Notes under the pieces: model-generated
Told to the model about the DNA's origin: nothing
What the model saw: the letters and a program-made list of their open reading frames with translations, nothing else
Database searches by the model: none
From: Marinobacter sp. BW6
Lineage (GTDB): Bacteria > Pseudomonadota > Gammaproteobacteria > Pseudomonadales > Oleiphilaceae
Reading direction: 5' to 3'
Assembly: GCF_008107725.1 (NCBI RefSeq)
Contig: NZ_VIRN01000061.1
Coordinates: 1-64,000 of the forward strand
Length of the DNA stretch: 64,000 bases
Program-made: the position numbers and the translations under genes
In this document: positions 57,398 through 64,000 of the stretch, piece after piece
Numbering within the stretch: position 1 is the first letter of the stretch
Layout: each line of letters starts with the position of its first letter

Positions 57398-57488
57398 TGG
57401 TAGCGGGGAGCGGACGCGACTGAGCGTTTGCGGCGCCGACACTGCGGCACGCAGTGCTTAAAAACAGTCGGCGACTCAAAAGCCCCGC
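57398..57488 (-). pseudogene. tRNA-like remnant beside tRNA-fMet
   Basis: The minus strand begins GGCGGGG and ends CCCCGCTACCA, the same acceptor ends as tRNA-fMet (57533-57609), 91 nt in all. The inside lacks D-, anticodon- and T-arm sequences and instead folds into nested stems (GCCGAC/GTCGGC outside CACTGC/GCAGTG). The direct repeat TGGTAGCGGGG occurs in both. This may be a decayed duplicate, a site scar or a small structured RNA between two terminators. Confidence 0.4.
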
Positions 57489-57496
57489 CTAAAAAC

Positions 57497-57525
57497 AATA
57501 AAGCCCGCAAAAAGCGGGCTTTATT
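57497..57525 (-). terminator. Terminator of tRNA-fMet
   Basis: AATAAAGCCCGC (57497-57508) and GCGGGCTTTATT (57514-57525) form a perfect 12-bp stem with a 5-nt loop, followed on the minus strand by a T-rich tract. It begins 8 bp after the tRNA. Confidence 0.85.
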
Positions 57526-57532
57526 TTAATAA

Positions 57533-57609
<77 letters not shown>

Positions 57610-57678
57610 TTAAAACTGGTTGTTTACCGGGACACCCCGATCAACGTGCGCGTATATTAAGGATTCGATCTGACGCTG

Positions 57679-58365
57679 TCAATCCATATCTTCAAAAAGA
57701 TCGGTTCGGTACTGCAGTTGTTCAGGCTCTGGACTGATATCCTCGCGATAAACTCCGACCTGCTCGATAACGTCCTGAACCGGCCGGAAAGAACGCCGGT
57801 GTTCAGAAGTTGCACCGAGGCGTCGCAAGGCTTCCAGGTGGATGGGTGTCGGGTACCCCTTGTGCTGCGCGAGGCCAAATCCCGGAAAGCGTGTCTCCAG
57901 CGCCTCCATCTCCCGGTCACGGGTGACCTTGGCAATGATGGAAGCTGCGCTAATGGCTTCTACCCGGCTATCGCCCTTGATGACCGGCTCTGACGGCCAG
58001 CGCCACTTTGGGCAGCGGTTACCATCCACCAGCACGTATTCGGGAACGATTGCCAGCCCGGCAACTGCACGTTCCATGGCCAGCATTGTGGCCTGATAGA
58101 TATTCAGCCTGTCGATCTCATGAGCCTCGCAGCGACCTATGCTCCAGGCTTTGGCATGCGCAAGAATCTGCTCATAGAGGGCGCTACGGCGTTTTTCAGT
58201 AAGCTTCTTCGAGTCAGCCAGGCCAGCGATCGGTCGATCCGGATCCAGAATCACCGCAGCAGTAACGACGGCCCCGATCAGTGGGCCCCGACCAACCTCA
58301 TCCACACCGGCCAGGAGGGAGCCCGTGTAACGACATTCGAAAGGTGGCAAAGGAGTCTTGGGCAT
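57679..58365 (-). CDS. rnhB: Ribonuclease HII
   Basis: RNase HII removes ribonucleotides from DNA and RNA in hybrids. The 228-residue protein has [15 protein letters not shown] (catalytic D-E) at residue 20, [21 protein letters not shown] (third Asp), and [14 protein letters not shown] (fourth acidic residue). The C-terminal 25 residues are longer than in E. coli (198). Its ATG overlaps the lpxB stop (ATGA). It is last in the bamA-lpx operon. Confidence 0.93.
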   Translation of the reverse strand: MPKTPLPPFECRYTGSLLAGVDEVGRGPLIGAVVTAAVILDPDRPIAGLADSKKLTEKRRSALYEQILAHAKAWSIGRCEAHEIDRLNIYQATMLAMERAVAGLAIVPEYVLVDGNRCPKWRWPSEPVIKGDSRVEAISAASIIAKVTRDREMEALETRFPGFGLAQHKGYPTPIHLEALRRLGATSEHRRSFRPVQDVIEQVGVYREDISPEPEQLQYRTDLFEDMD

Positions 58366-59546
58366 CAGCGGGCACCCTGCTCTATCAGGTCTGAAATCGC
58401 CTGGGCAGCTTTTTCATCGGCACCCTGCTTCAGAGTATGGTGCAACTCGGTAAAGGCCTCCTTGAGCCGCACCCTCTCCTTTGTGTTTTCCAGGCGCTCA
58501 AGCACTGCTGTGCCCAGGCTTTCCGCTGTGGCGTCGTCCTGGAGCAGTTCCGGCACCAGTTGGCGCTTGGCAAGCAAATTGGGCAATGCGACGTGAGGCA
58601 CCTTCACCAGCTTCGATAACAGGGCATAGCTGAATCCGCTAAGTCGGTAACCTACAACCATCGGCTTTTTCAGTAGCATCGCTTCAAGAGTCGCAGTTCC
58701 TGAAGCCAGTAGAACGACGTCGGAGGCGGCCATCACGTCTCTGGATCGGCCTCGCACAATTGTGACCGGCAGTTTCACCTCGAGCGCATCGACCAGATCG
58801 CGCACCTGCTTCTCACGGTCCCGATTCACACATGGAATCACCAACTGAAGATCCGGGCGCCTTTCCTGGATCCAGCGAGAGGCTTCCAGGAACAAGGTTC
58901 CTAGCCTGTCCACCTCCCCTGCCCGACTGCCGGGAAGAACCGCTAACACAGCCGCATCGGCATCTATACCAAGCGACGCCCTCATTTTGAGGGTATCCGG
59001 CTCCATGGGAATGCGATCCGCCAGGGGATGACCCACAAACGCCACAGGCACGTGATGCTCCTCGTAAAACCTGGCTTCGAAGGGGAACAGAGTCAGCATC
59101 AAGTTGACCGATTTGGCGATCTTGAAGATTCGCTTCTGCCGCCAAGCCCAGACTGAAGGACTGACATAATGGACAGAAAGAATACCAGCCTCGCGGCAGC
59201 GCCGTTCGATAGCCAGAGTGAAATCCGGGGAATCGATACCTATGACCACATCCGGAGGGGTGGTGAAGAAATACTCCAGCAGTCGAGCCCGGATGCTGAA
59301 CAGCTCACGGATTCGCCCCAGGACTTCCACCAACCCCATTACCGACAGGCGCTCTATCGGCACCAGGGAATGAAAACCTTCGGCAACCATCTCCTCACCA
59401 CCAATTCCCACGAATCGGGCATGAGGGTAGCGTTGACGGAGCGAGCGGATCAGACCGGCACCAAGGATATCCCCCGATGCCTCGCCCGCAATGATTCCGA
59501 ATGTGATTTTACGATCGCTGATGGTCGCGTGAGAAAGATCAGTCAC
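58365..59546 (-). CDS. lpxB: Lipid-A-disaccharide synthase
   Basis: LpxB joins UDP-2,3-diacylglucosamine and lipid X to make the lipid A disaccharide at the inner membrane. The GT-B protein of 393 residues shows [19 protein letters not shown] at residue 19, a [19 protein letters not shown] stretch near 120, [12 protein letters not shown] and [20 protein letters not shown] near 280. The start is GTG 59546 with AGGAG 8 bp upstream, 18 bp after lpxA. It is coupled to rnhB. Confidence 0.95.
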   Translation of the reverse strand: MTDLSHATISDRKITFGIIAGEASGDILGAGLIRSLRQRYPHARFVGIGGEEMVAEGFHSLVPIERLSVMGLVEVLGRIRELFSIRARLLEYFFTTPPDVVIGIDSPDFTLAIERRCREAGILSVHYVSPSVWAWRQKRIFKIAKSVNLMLTLFPFEARFYEEHHVPVAFVGHPLADRIPMEPDTLKMRASLGIDADAAVLAVLPGSRAGEVDRLGTLFLEASRWIQERRPDLQLVIPCVNRDREKQVRDLVDALEVKLPVTIVRGRSRDVMAASDVVLLASGTATLEAMLLKKPMVVGYRLSGFSYALLSKLVKVPHVALPNLLAKRQLVPELLQDDATAESLGTAVLERLENTKERVRLKEAFTELHHTLKQGADEKAAQAISDLIEQGAR

Positions 59547-59564
59547 CGACAGGCTCCTGCCGGG

Positions 59565-60356
59565 TTAGCGGATGATGCCGCGGTGTGCTCCACGCAGGGA
59601 GTCAATGAGGGGCCGTATTTCCGGAATATCGGAATAGGATTTCTCGAGCTCTTCGACGGCCTGTTCCGTGGTCAGCCCCTGACGGTAGATGACCTTGTAA
59701 GCTCGGCGCAAAGCCAGCAAAACGTCTTTACTGAAACCACGGCGTTTGAGGCCCTCAACGTTCATACCATGCGGCTCGGCTGACTGGCCACTTGCCATCA
59801 CATAAGCGGGAATGTCTTTGAGTACGATGCTGCCACCGGCCGCCATGCTGTGAGCACCAATATGGCAGAATTGGTGCACCATGGTGCCGCCACCCAGAAT
59901 CGCAAAATCACCGACCGACACATGGCCCGCCAGGGTCGCACAATTGGCCAGAATGGTGTTGTCGCCAACAATACAGTCATGGGCGACATGCACGTAGGCC
60001 ATCAAAAGGTTGCCGCTGCCAATACGGGTTTCACCGCGGTCCTGGACCGTGCCTCGGTGAATAGTGCAATTCTCCCGAATGACGTTATTGTCACCAATCA
60101 CCAGTGTTGTGGGCTCGCCCGCGTATTTCTTGTCCTGGCACTCTTCGCCGATACTGGAAAACTGAAAAATGCGGTTGTTTCGACCGATAACGGTAGGCCC
60201 CTTAACAACCACGTGGGACAGGATCTCGGTGCCCTCGCCAACTTCCACATTCGGGCCAATGTAACTCCAGGGCCCAACCGTGACGTCGTCCCCGAGCCTG
60301 GCTGACGGGTCTACAATCGCCTGAGGATGGACACCCGACCAGTCATTTGTCGCCAT
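59565..60356 (-). CDS. lpxA: UDP-N-acetylglucosamine acyltransferase
   Basis: LpxA adds the first 3-hydroxyacyl chain to UDP-GlcNAc in lipid A synthesis. The 263-residue trimeric left-handed beta-helix enzyme has hexapeptide repeats throughout (VVKGPTVIGRNNRIFQFSSI), catalytic His in YVHVAHDCIVGDN, and the C-terminal AYKVIYRQGLTTEQAVEELE helix pair. ATG 60356 overlaps the fabZ stop (ATGA); TTG 60359 is the less likely start. Confidence 0.96.
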   Translation of the reverse strand: MATNDWSGVHPQAIVDPSARLGDDVTVGPWSYIGPNVEVGEGTEILSHVVVKGPTVIGRNNRIFQFSSIGEECQDKKYAGEPTTLVIGDNNVIRENCTIHRGTVQDRGETRIGSGNLLMAYVHVAHDCIVGDNTILANCATLAGHVSVGDFAILGGGTMVHQFCHIGAHSMAAGGSIVLKDIPAYVMASGQSAEPHGMNVEGLKRRGFSKDVLLALRRAYKVIYRQGLTTEQAVEELEKSYSDIPEIRPLIDSLRGAHRGIIR

Positions 60357-60793
60357 CAAACTTCTCTCTCAGCGGTCAGAATCTCTGCCACGCAAACGAC
60401 TTCACCGTCGACCAGGGCGCGACACTCGAATTTGTAAATACCCCGTTTACCGGAGATGAGTTCCGACTCCATACACAGTTGATCCCCCGGCAAAACCGGG
60501 CGTTTGAATCGGGCTTTACTTGAGCCGGCGAGGTATTGTACCACGCCGTCAGAAGGTTTCCGGCCCACGGTCACAAAACCGAGAATGCCCGAGAGCTGTG
60601 CCATGGCTTCGATAATTAACACACCCGGCATGATCGGGTTGTTCGGGAAATGGCCCTGGAAGAACGACTCGTTAAACGAAATATTCTTGTAGCCCTTGAT
60701 CGATTTTCCCTTTTCGACCTCCGTTACACGATCCACCAGCAAAAACGGGTATCGGTGCGGCAGGTATTCCAAAATTTCGTCGATGTTCATCAT
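60356..60793 (-). CDS. fabZ: 3-hydroxyacyl-ACP dehydratase FabZ
   Basis: FabZ dehydrates 3-hydroxyacyl-ACP in fatty acid elongation, competing with LpxA/LpxD for substrate, which explains the operon. The 146-residue hot-dog protein starts [20 protein letters not shown]. The catalytic His is in [20 protein letters not shown], the Glu in the same helix. The frame extends to 60889, but the start at 60793 (or 60790) fits the family and lies 11 bp after the lpxD stop. Confidence 0.95.
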   Translation of the reverse strand: MMNIDEILEYLPHRYPFLLVDRVTEVEKGKSIKGYKNISFNESFFQGHFPNNPIMPGVLIIEAMAQLSGILGFVTVGRKPSDGVVQYLAGSSKARFKRPVLPGDQLCMESELISGKRGIYKFECRALVDGEVVCVAEILTAEREV

Positions 60794-60804
60794 GTTGATC
60801 GGCC

Positions 60805-61830
60805 TCAGCCCTCTAATTTCTTTTCCAGTTCTTTTACCCGTCGAGCCAGAGCATCGAGCTGCCGGAAGCGGACAGCATTCTTGCGCCACTGACGATTGCT
60901 ATCGGCGCTGGTGCCGGATGAATAGACCCCAGGCTCACGAATGTCACCCGTTACCAGAGTCATACCAGTCAGATGAACCTGATCGGCAATGTCCAGATGG
61001 CCGGCGACGCCAGAGGCGCCACCGAACACGCAGTGCCGCCCGATGCGGGTACTTCCGGCAATGCCAACCATGGCAGCCATGGCGCTGTGATCTCCGATGC
61101 TTACGTTATGGGCAATCTGGATCAGGTTATCGAGCTTTACCCCGTTTCCAATCACAGTATCGTCCAATGCCCCGCGATCAATGGTGGTGTTGGCACCCAC
61201 TTCCACATCATTCCCGATAACAACCCGACCGAGCTGTGCGATACGGTGCCATACGCCCTTCTCATTGGCGAAACCAAAACCGTCGGAGCCGATGACGGCA
61301 CCGCTGAGTATGTGGCAACGCTCGCCAATTATCACGTCGTGAGCCAGAGTCACCCTTGGCCGAATCAGGGTCCCAGCCCCAACCCGGGAGCGAGCCCCAA
61401 TAACCGAACCGGCTCCTACAACAACTTTTTCGCCAATAACTACCCCGGCTTCCACCACCACGTTCGGACCGATACTGGCGTCGTCAGCAATGGTAGCGGA
61501 CGGATCGACCACCGCAGTCGCATGGACGCCGGGCGAAGCAACAGGGGCGGGATCAAACCAGTGGCTCAGTTGAGCATATCCGAGGTAGGGGTTGTCCAGT
61601 AAAAGGACGTTGGTCGGAGCATCTTTCGCCGAGGCCGGCGACGCAATAACGGCCGAGGCACGTGTATCAGCAAGATATTTGCCATAGGACGGATTGGCCA
61701 GAAAGCTGATCTGTCCGGGGCCGGCAGTATGTAACGTCGCCAGACCCGATACCTTTACATCAGGATCACCCCGTAGCTCCGCACCCAGGGCATTGGCAAT
61801 ATCCCCAAGGCGATAGGACCTTTCTGTCAT
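60805..61830 (-). CDS. lpxD: UDP-3-O-(3-hydroxyacyl)glucosamine N-acyltransferase
   Basis: LpxD adds the N-linked 3-hydroxyacyl chain in lipid A synthesis. The 341-residue protein has an N-terminal uridine-binding domain (about 1-100: [20 protein letters not shown]), hexapeptide repeats, catalytic His region [20 protein letters not shown] and a C-terminal coiled helix [27 protein letters not shown] site precedes the ATG. It follows skp after 47 bp. Confidence 0.96.
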   Translation of the reverse strand: MTERSYRLGDIANALGAELRGDPDVKVSGLATLHTAGPGQISFLANPSYGKYLADTRASAVIASPASAKDAPTNVLLLDNPYLGYAQLSHWFDPAPVASPGVHATAVVDPSATIADDASIGPNVVVEAGVVIGEKVVVGAGSVIGARSRVGAGTLIRPRVTLAHDVIIGERCHILSGAVIGSDGFGFANEKGVWHRIAQLGRVVIGNDVEVGANTTIDRGALDDTVIGNGVKLDNLIQIAHNVSIGDHSAMAAMVGIAGSTRIGRHCVFGGASGVAGHLDIADQVHLTGMTLVTGDIREPGVYSSGTSADSNRQWRKNAVRFRQLDALARRVKELEKKLEG

Positions 61831-61877
61831 TGCGAGCTCCCAAGCAACGATCAGGGCACCGGGGTGCCCATCACAGA

Positions 61878-62375
61878 TTAACGATTCAGTTTTTCTAGAA
61901 GCTGAGAGGTCAGATTCATTTCCGGCTTTACATAAACTACAGCTTCGCTTGGCAGGATCAGATCAAGGTTATTCTCCTCGAGAAGCTCCTTGACCGCTGC
62001 GTCCACCTCGGGACGAGCCTGCTCCAGAAACGCCTGCTTGCGCTGATTCACCGTTGAATCCAGCCGTTGCTTCAGGAAGTTGAACTCTTTTACCTTTTCC
62101 TGAAACTCGCCTGCCAGCTTATTGCGCTCACTCTCGTTCATCATGGCGCCGTCCTTTTCGAGGCGCTCCTGGAGTTTGCGGGCCTCTTCCTGAGCTTCAC
62201 GCACGCGGGCTTCATCTCCTGCAAAATCCTTCTGGAGTGACTCGCTGAAGATCTTGGCGTCATCAGACGAAAACAGCGCCTGACGCAAATCGACAACACC
62301 AATTCGGGTTTCGGCCATCGCCGGGAATGAAAACGCCATGATCACAGCAGCGAACATCAACACAAATCGGGACAT
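61878..62375 (-). CDS. skp: Periplasmic chaperone Skp/OmpH
   Basis: Skp is a trimeric jellyfish-shaped chaperone that carries unfolded outer-membrane proteins to the BAM complex. The 165-residue precursor has a signal peptide ([20 protein letters not shown]), the first strand [20 protein letters not shown], and two long coiled-coil helices ([18 protein letters not shown]). The start at 62375 has AGGAGA upstream; an earlier Met at 62396 is possible. It lies 45 bp after bamA. Confidence 0.93.
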   Translation of the reverse strand: MSRFVLMFAAVIMAFSFPAMAETRIGVVDLRQALFSSDDAKIFSESLQKDFAGDEARVREAQEEARKLQERLEKDGAMMNESERNKLAGEFQEKVKEFNFLKQRLDSTVNQRKQAFLEQARPEVDAAVKELLEENNLDLILPSEAVVYVKPEMNLTSQLLEKLNR

Positions 62376-62420
62376 TGGTTTTCTCCTGGTTTTCATCCGT
62401 AGATTGTTATTATCCATGCT

Positions 62421-64000
62421 TTAGAAGGTCTGGCCCAGTGAGAACTGGAACACCTGGGTGTCGTCGCCAGCCTTGTCGTTCAGAGGGTAGGCGAGACTGA
62501 ATGCCAAAGGACCAACTGCCGTGATCCATTGGAAGCCCACACCCGCTGCCATCCTGATTTCGCTCAGTTCCGGATCGAAGCCTCTTGCCGTGTCAAAGAC
62601 CTGGCCGGCATCCAGGAAAAATGCGGTTCGCATTGAGCGGGTATCGCCGGCAAACGGCGTCGGGAAAATCAGCTCCAGGCCCCCCTCGGTCAGCAGGTTG
62701 CCCCCAAAAGGATCAGGATCCGACAGGTCGTTCACGTTATTGGTTGCCCTGAGGCCCAGGGAGTTGGCTTCATAACCACGAACCGAACCATAGCCGCCCG
62801 TATAGAAATGCTCGTAAAACGGCATCTGGGTGAAATCGCCGTAGCCATCCCCGTAACCAATCTCAGACCTGGCTCGGAAGACCCATCGATTGTTGTCAGT
62901 CACCGGATAGTAGAAATCGGTTTTATGGGTGGCCTTATAGAAGGTCAGGTCACTACCCGGTACCGCTACATCCAATGACAGCGAGTGGCTATAACCATCG
63001 GTCGGCAACACGCCACGGTTCAGTGTACTGCGGCGCCAGCTTCCGAACAGGAAGAAGTTGGTGAAGGAGTCACCCTCTTCCTCAATAAACTCACTCACCT
63101 CCTGTGAGGTGAAAAGGCCTTCCTTCAGGTTTGACTGGGTCACACCGGCGCCGAAGTTCAGACGGGTGATACTGTCTGTGGGATAGCCGAAGGTTACGCG
63201 GCCACCATACTCGTCCAGAAGGAATGAGGAAATATCTTCCTCTTCATAATCAGTCTCACGGGCAAACAGACTGAAGCCGCGACTGACGCCATCAACGGTG
63301 TAATAGGGATCAAGGTAAGAAACGTTGGCGCTCTTGATCGCATCACTGACATTGACGCCAAAAGAAACCCGTTTGCCGGTACCAAAGAAGTTGTTCTCGG
63401 AGACATTGGCACCAAGAATCACACCGGAATCCTGGGAAAACCCGATAGAGGCGGACAGACTACCGGTTGGCTGCTCCTCAACGGCATAGTTTACATCGAC
63501 CAGATCGTCGGTGCCGGGCACTGGCACGGTATCCACGTTCACGGTCTGGAAGAAGCCAAGACGCTCAAGCTTGGTCTTGGAGAATTCGATTCGGTCGGAG
63601 GAGGCCACGCCGCCCTCCATCTGCGTCATTTCCTGGCGAAGCACATCATCACGGGTCGACACGTTGCCGTCGAAATTAATCCTGCGCACATAGGCCCGCT
63701 TGCCGGGCTCCACAAAGAAGGTGACTGCAGCCGTGTTGTTCTCGCCGGGCTCGGGAACAGCGTTGACGTTGGCAAAGGCATAGCCCTCACGCCCGAGCCG
63801 GAATGCCAGGGATTCGGAAATTGCCGTCATACGGGACCGGGAGAACACGTCGCCTTCCTCAACCGGAATCAACGACCGCAGCTCCTCTTCCCCCACGATG
63901 AGATCACCACGCAGGTTGATCTCTGAAATGGTGTATTGGGGGCCCTCATTCAAGGCAATCGCAATGAAGACTTTTTGCTTGTCCGGGGAAATGGAAACCT
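62421..64000 (-). CDS. bamA: Outer membrane protein assembly factor BamA (5' end beyond the window)
   Basis: BamA is the central beta-barrel of the BAM complex that inserts outer-membrane proteins. This is the C-terminal part (about 526 residues); the reading frame stays open to the right edge and the gene continues outside. The last POTRA domains (VFIAIALNEGPQYTISEINL, PGKRAYVRRINFDGNVSTRDDVLRQEM split as seen) precede the 16-stranded barrel, with the lid-loop VRGYEAN motif (GSVRGYEANSLGL) and a C-terminal Phe (VFQFSLGQTF) as recognised by BAM itself. It heads the skp-lpxD-fabZ-lpxA-lpxB-rnhB genes. Confidence 0.95.
   Translation of the reverse strand, partial: VSISPDKQKVFIAIALNEGPQYTISEINLRGDLIVGEEELRSLIPVEEGDVFSRSRMTAISESLAFRLGREGYAFANVNAVPEPGENNTAAVTFFVEPGKRAYVRRINFDGNVSTRDDVLRQEMTQMEGGVASSDRIEFSKTKLERLGFFQTVNVDTVPVPGTDDLVDVNYAVEEQPTGSLSASIGFSQDSGVILGANVSENNFFGTGKRVSFGVNVSDAIKSANVSYLDPYYTVDGVSRGFSLFARETDYEEEDISSFLLDEYGGRVTFGYPTDSITRLNFGAGVTQSNLKEGLFTSQEVSEFIEEEGDSFTNFFLFGSWRRSTLNRGVLPTDGYSHSLSLDVAVPGSDLTFYKATHKTDFYYPVTDNNRWVFRARSEIGYGDGYGDFTQMPFYEHFYTGGYGSVRGYEANSLGLRATNNVNDLSDPDPFGGNLLTEGGLELIFPTPFAGDTRSMRTAFFLDAGQVFDTARGFDPELSEIRMAAGVGFQWITAVGPLAFSLAYPLNDKAGDDTQVFQFSLGQTF

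Overview
The window looks like a chromosomal core segment of a marine gammaproteobacterium, most probably Marinobacter. Support: (i) a 661-residue two-domain fatty acyl-CoA reductase closely resembling the Marinobacter wax-ester enzyme as I remember it; (ii) gene orders shared with Pseudomonas and relatives (purL|mltF, mtnA|deaminase-ubiG-mupP-yciK, motY|pyrC-rnt, bamA-skp-lpxD-fabZ-lpxA-lpxB-rnhB); (iii) fairly high GC and dense, mostly well-spaced genes. I see no prophage, insertion sequence, transposase or CRISPR array. The genus call rests on recognition, not on a database search.

Layout. 1-335: leader and two tandem promoters of an rRNA operon running off the left edge (minus strand). 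336-4239: purT, a small minus-strand operon (nudL-type hydrolase, gamma carbonic anhydrase-like protein, DUF1289 protein), a second Nudix hydrolase and a small NIF3/YqfO-like protein, then a 0.4 kb gap with an inverted pair of DnaA boxes. 4240-16931: purL, mltF, recX, a long DUF349 protein, a ComFB-like protein and a thiolase/multifunctional FadJ-type beta-oxidation pair. 17180-27093: prc protease, HTH protein, methionine salvage (mtnA) divergent from a deaminase-ubiG-mupP-yciK run, then yaaA and rdgC. 27152-33875: a PatZ-like protein acetyltransferase divergent from a class II deacetylase, then motY, pyrC and rnt. 33951-41919: a chemoreceptor, the fatty acyl-CoA reductase and a pitrilysin-type protease. 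41925-49137: paired TIGR04282/TIGR04283 glycosyltransferase genes, tRNA-Arg(CCU), a spermidine-synthase-like protein, a haem c DUF3365 protein, a metallo-beta-lactamase hydrolase, a haem c chemoreceptor, a YciO-type protein and a BolA protein. 49201-57122: a nested palindromic repeat, topB, and a three-gene signalling operon (OmpR-type regulator, LysM/FecR periplasmic protein, CHASE2 histidine kinase) followed by an Fn3 lipoprotein. 57362-64000: initiator tRNA-Met with unusual downstream sequence, then the outer-membrane/lipid A operon ending in a truncated bamA.

The most informative regulatory signals are three near-consensus sigma-28 (FliA) promoters, each with an 11-bp spacer, in front of motY and both chemoreceptors. 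They tie these scattered genes to one flagellar/chemotaxis regulon. Upstream of the fatty acyl-CoA reductase there are two copies of a 14-bp imperfect inverted repeat, 33 bp apart, sitting where an activator would sit relative to a predicted promoter with a poor -35 box.

Candidates for less-described biology: the RR-LysM/FecR-CHASE2 operon, the haem c gene neighbourhood, the acyl-CoA reductase operator pair, the nested palindromic element upstream of topB, and the tRNA-like remnant beside tRNA-fMet. No wholly new multi-gene system could be demonstrated from the sequence alone.
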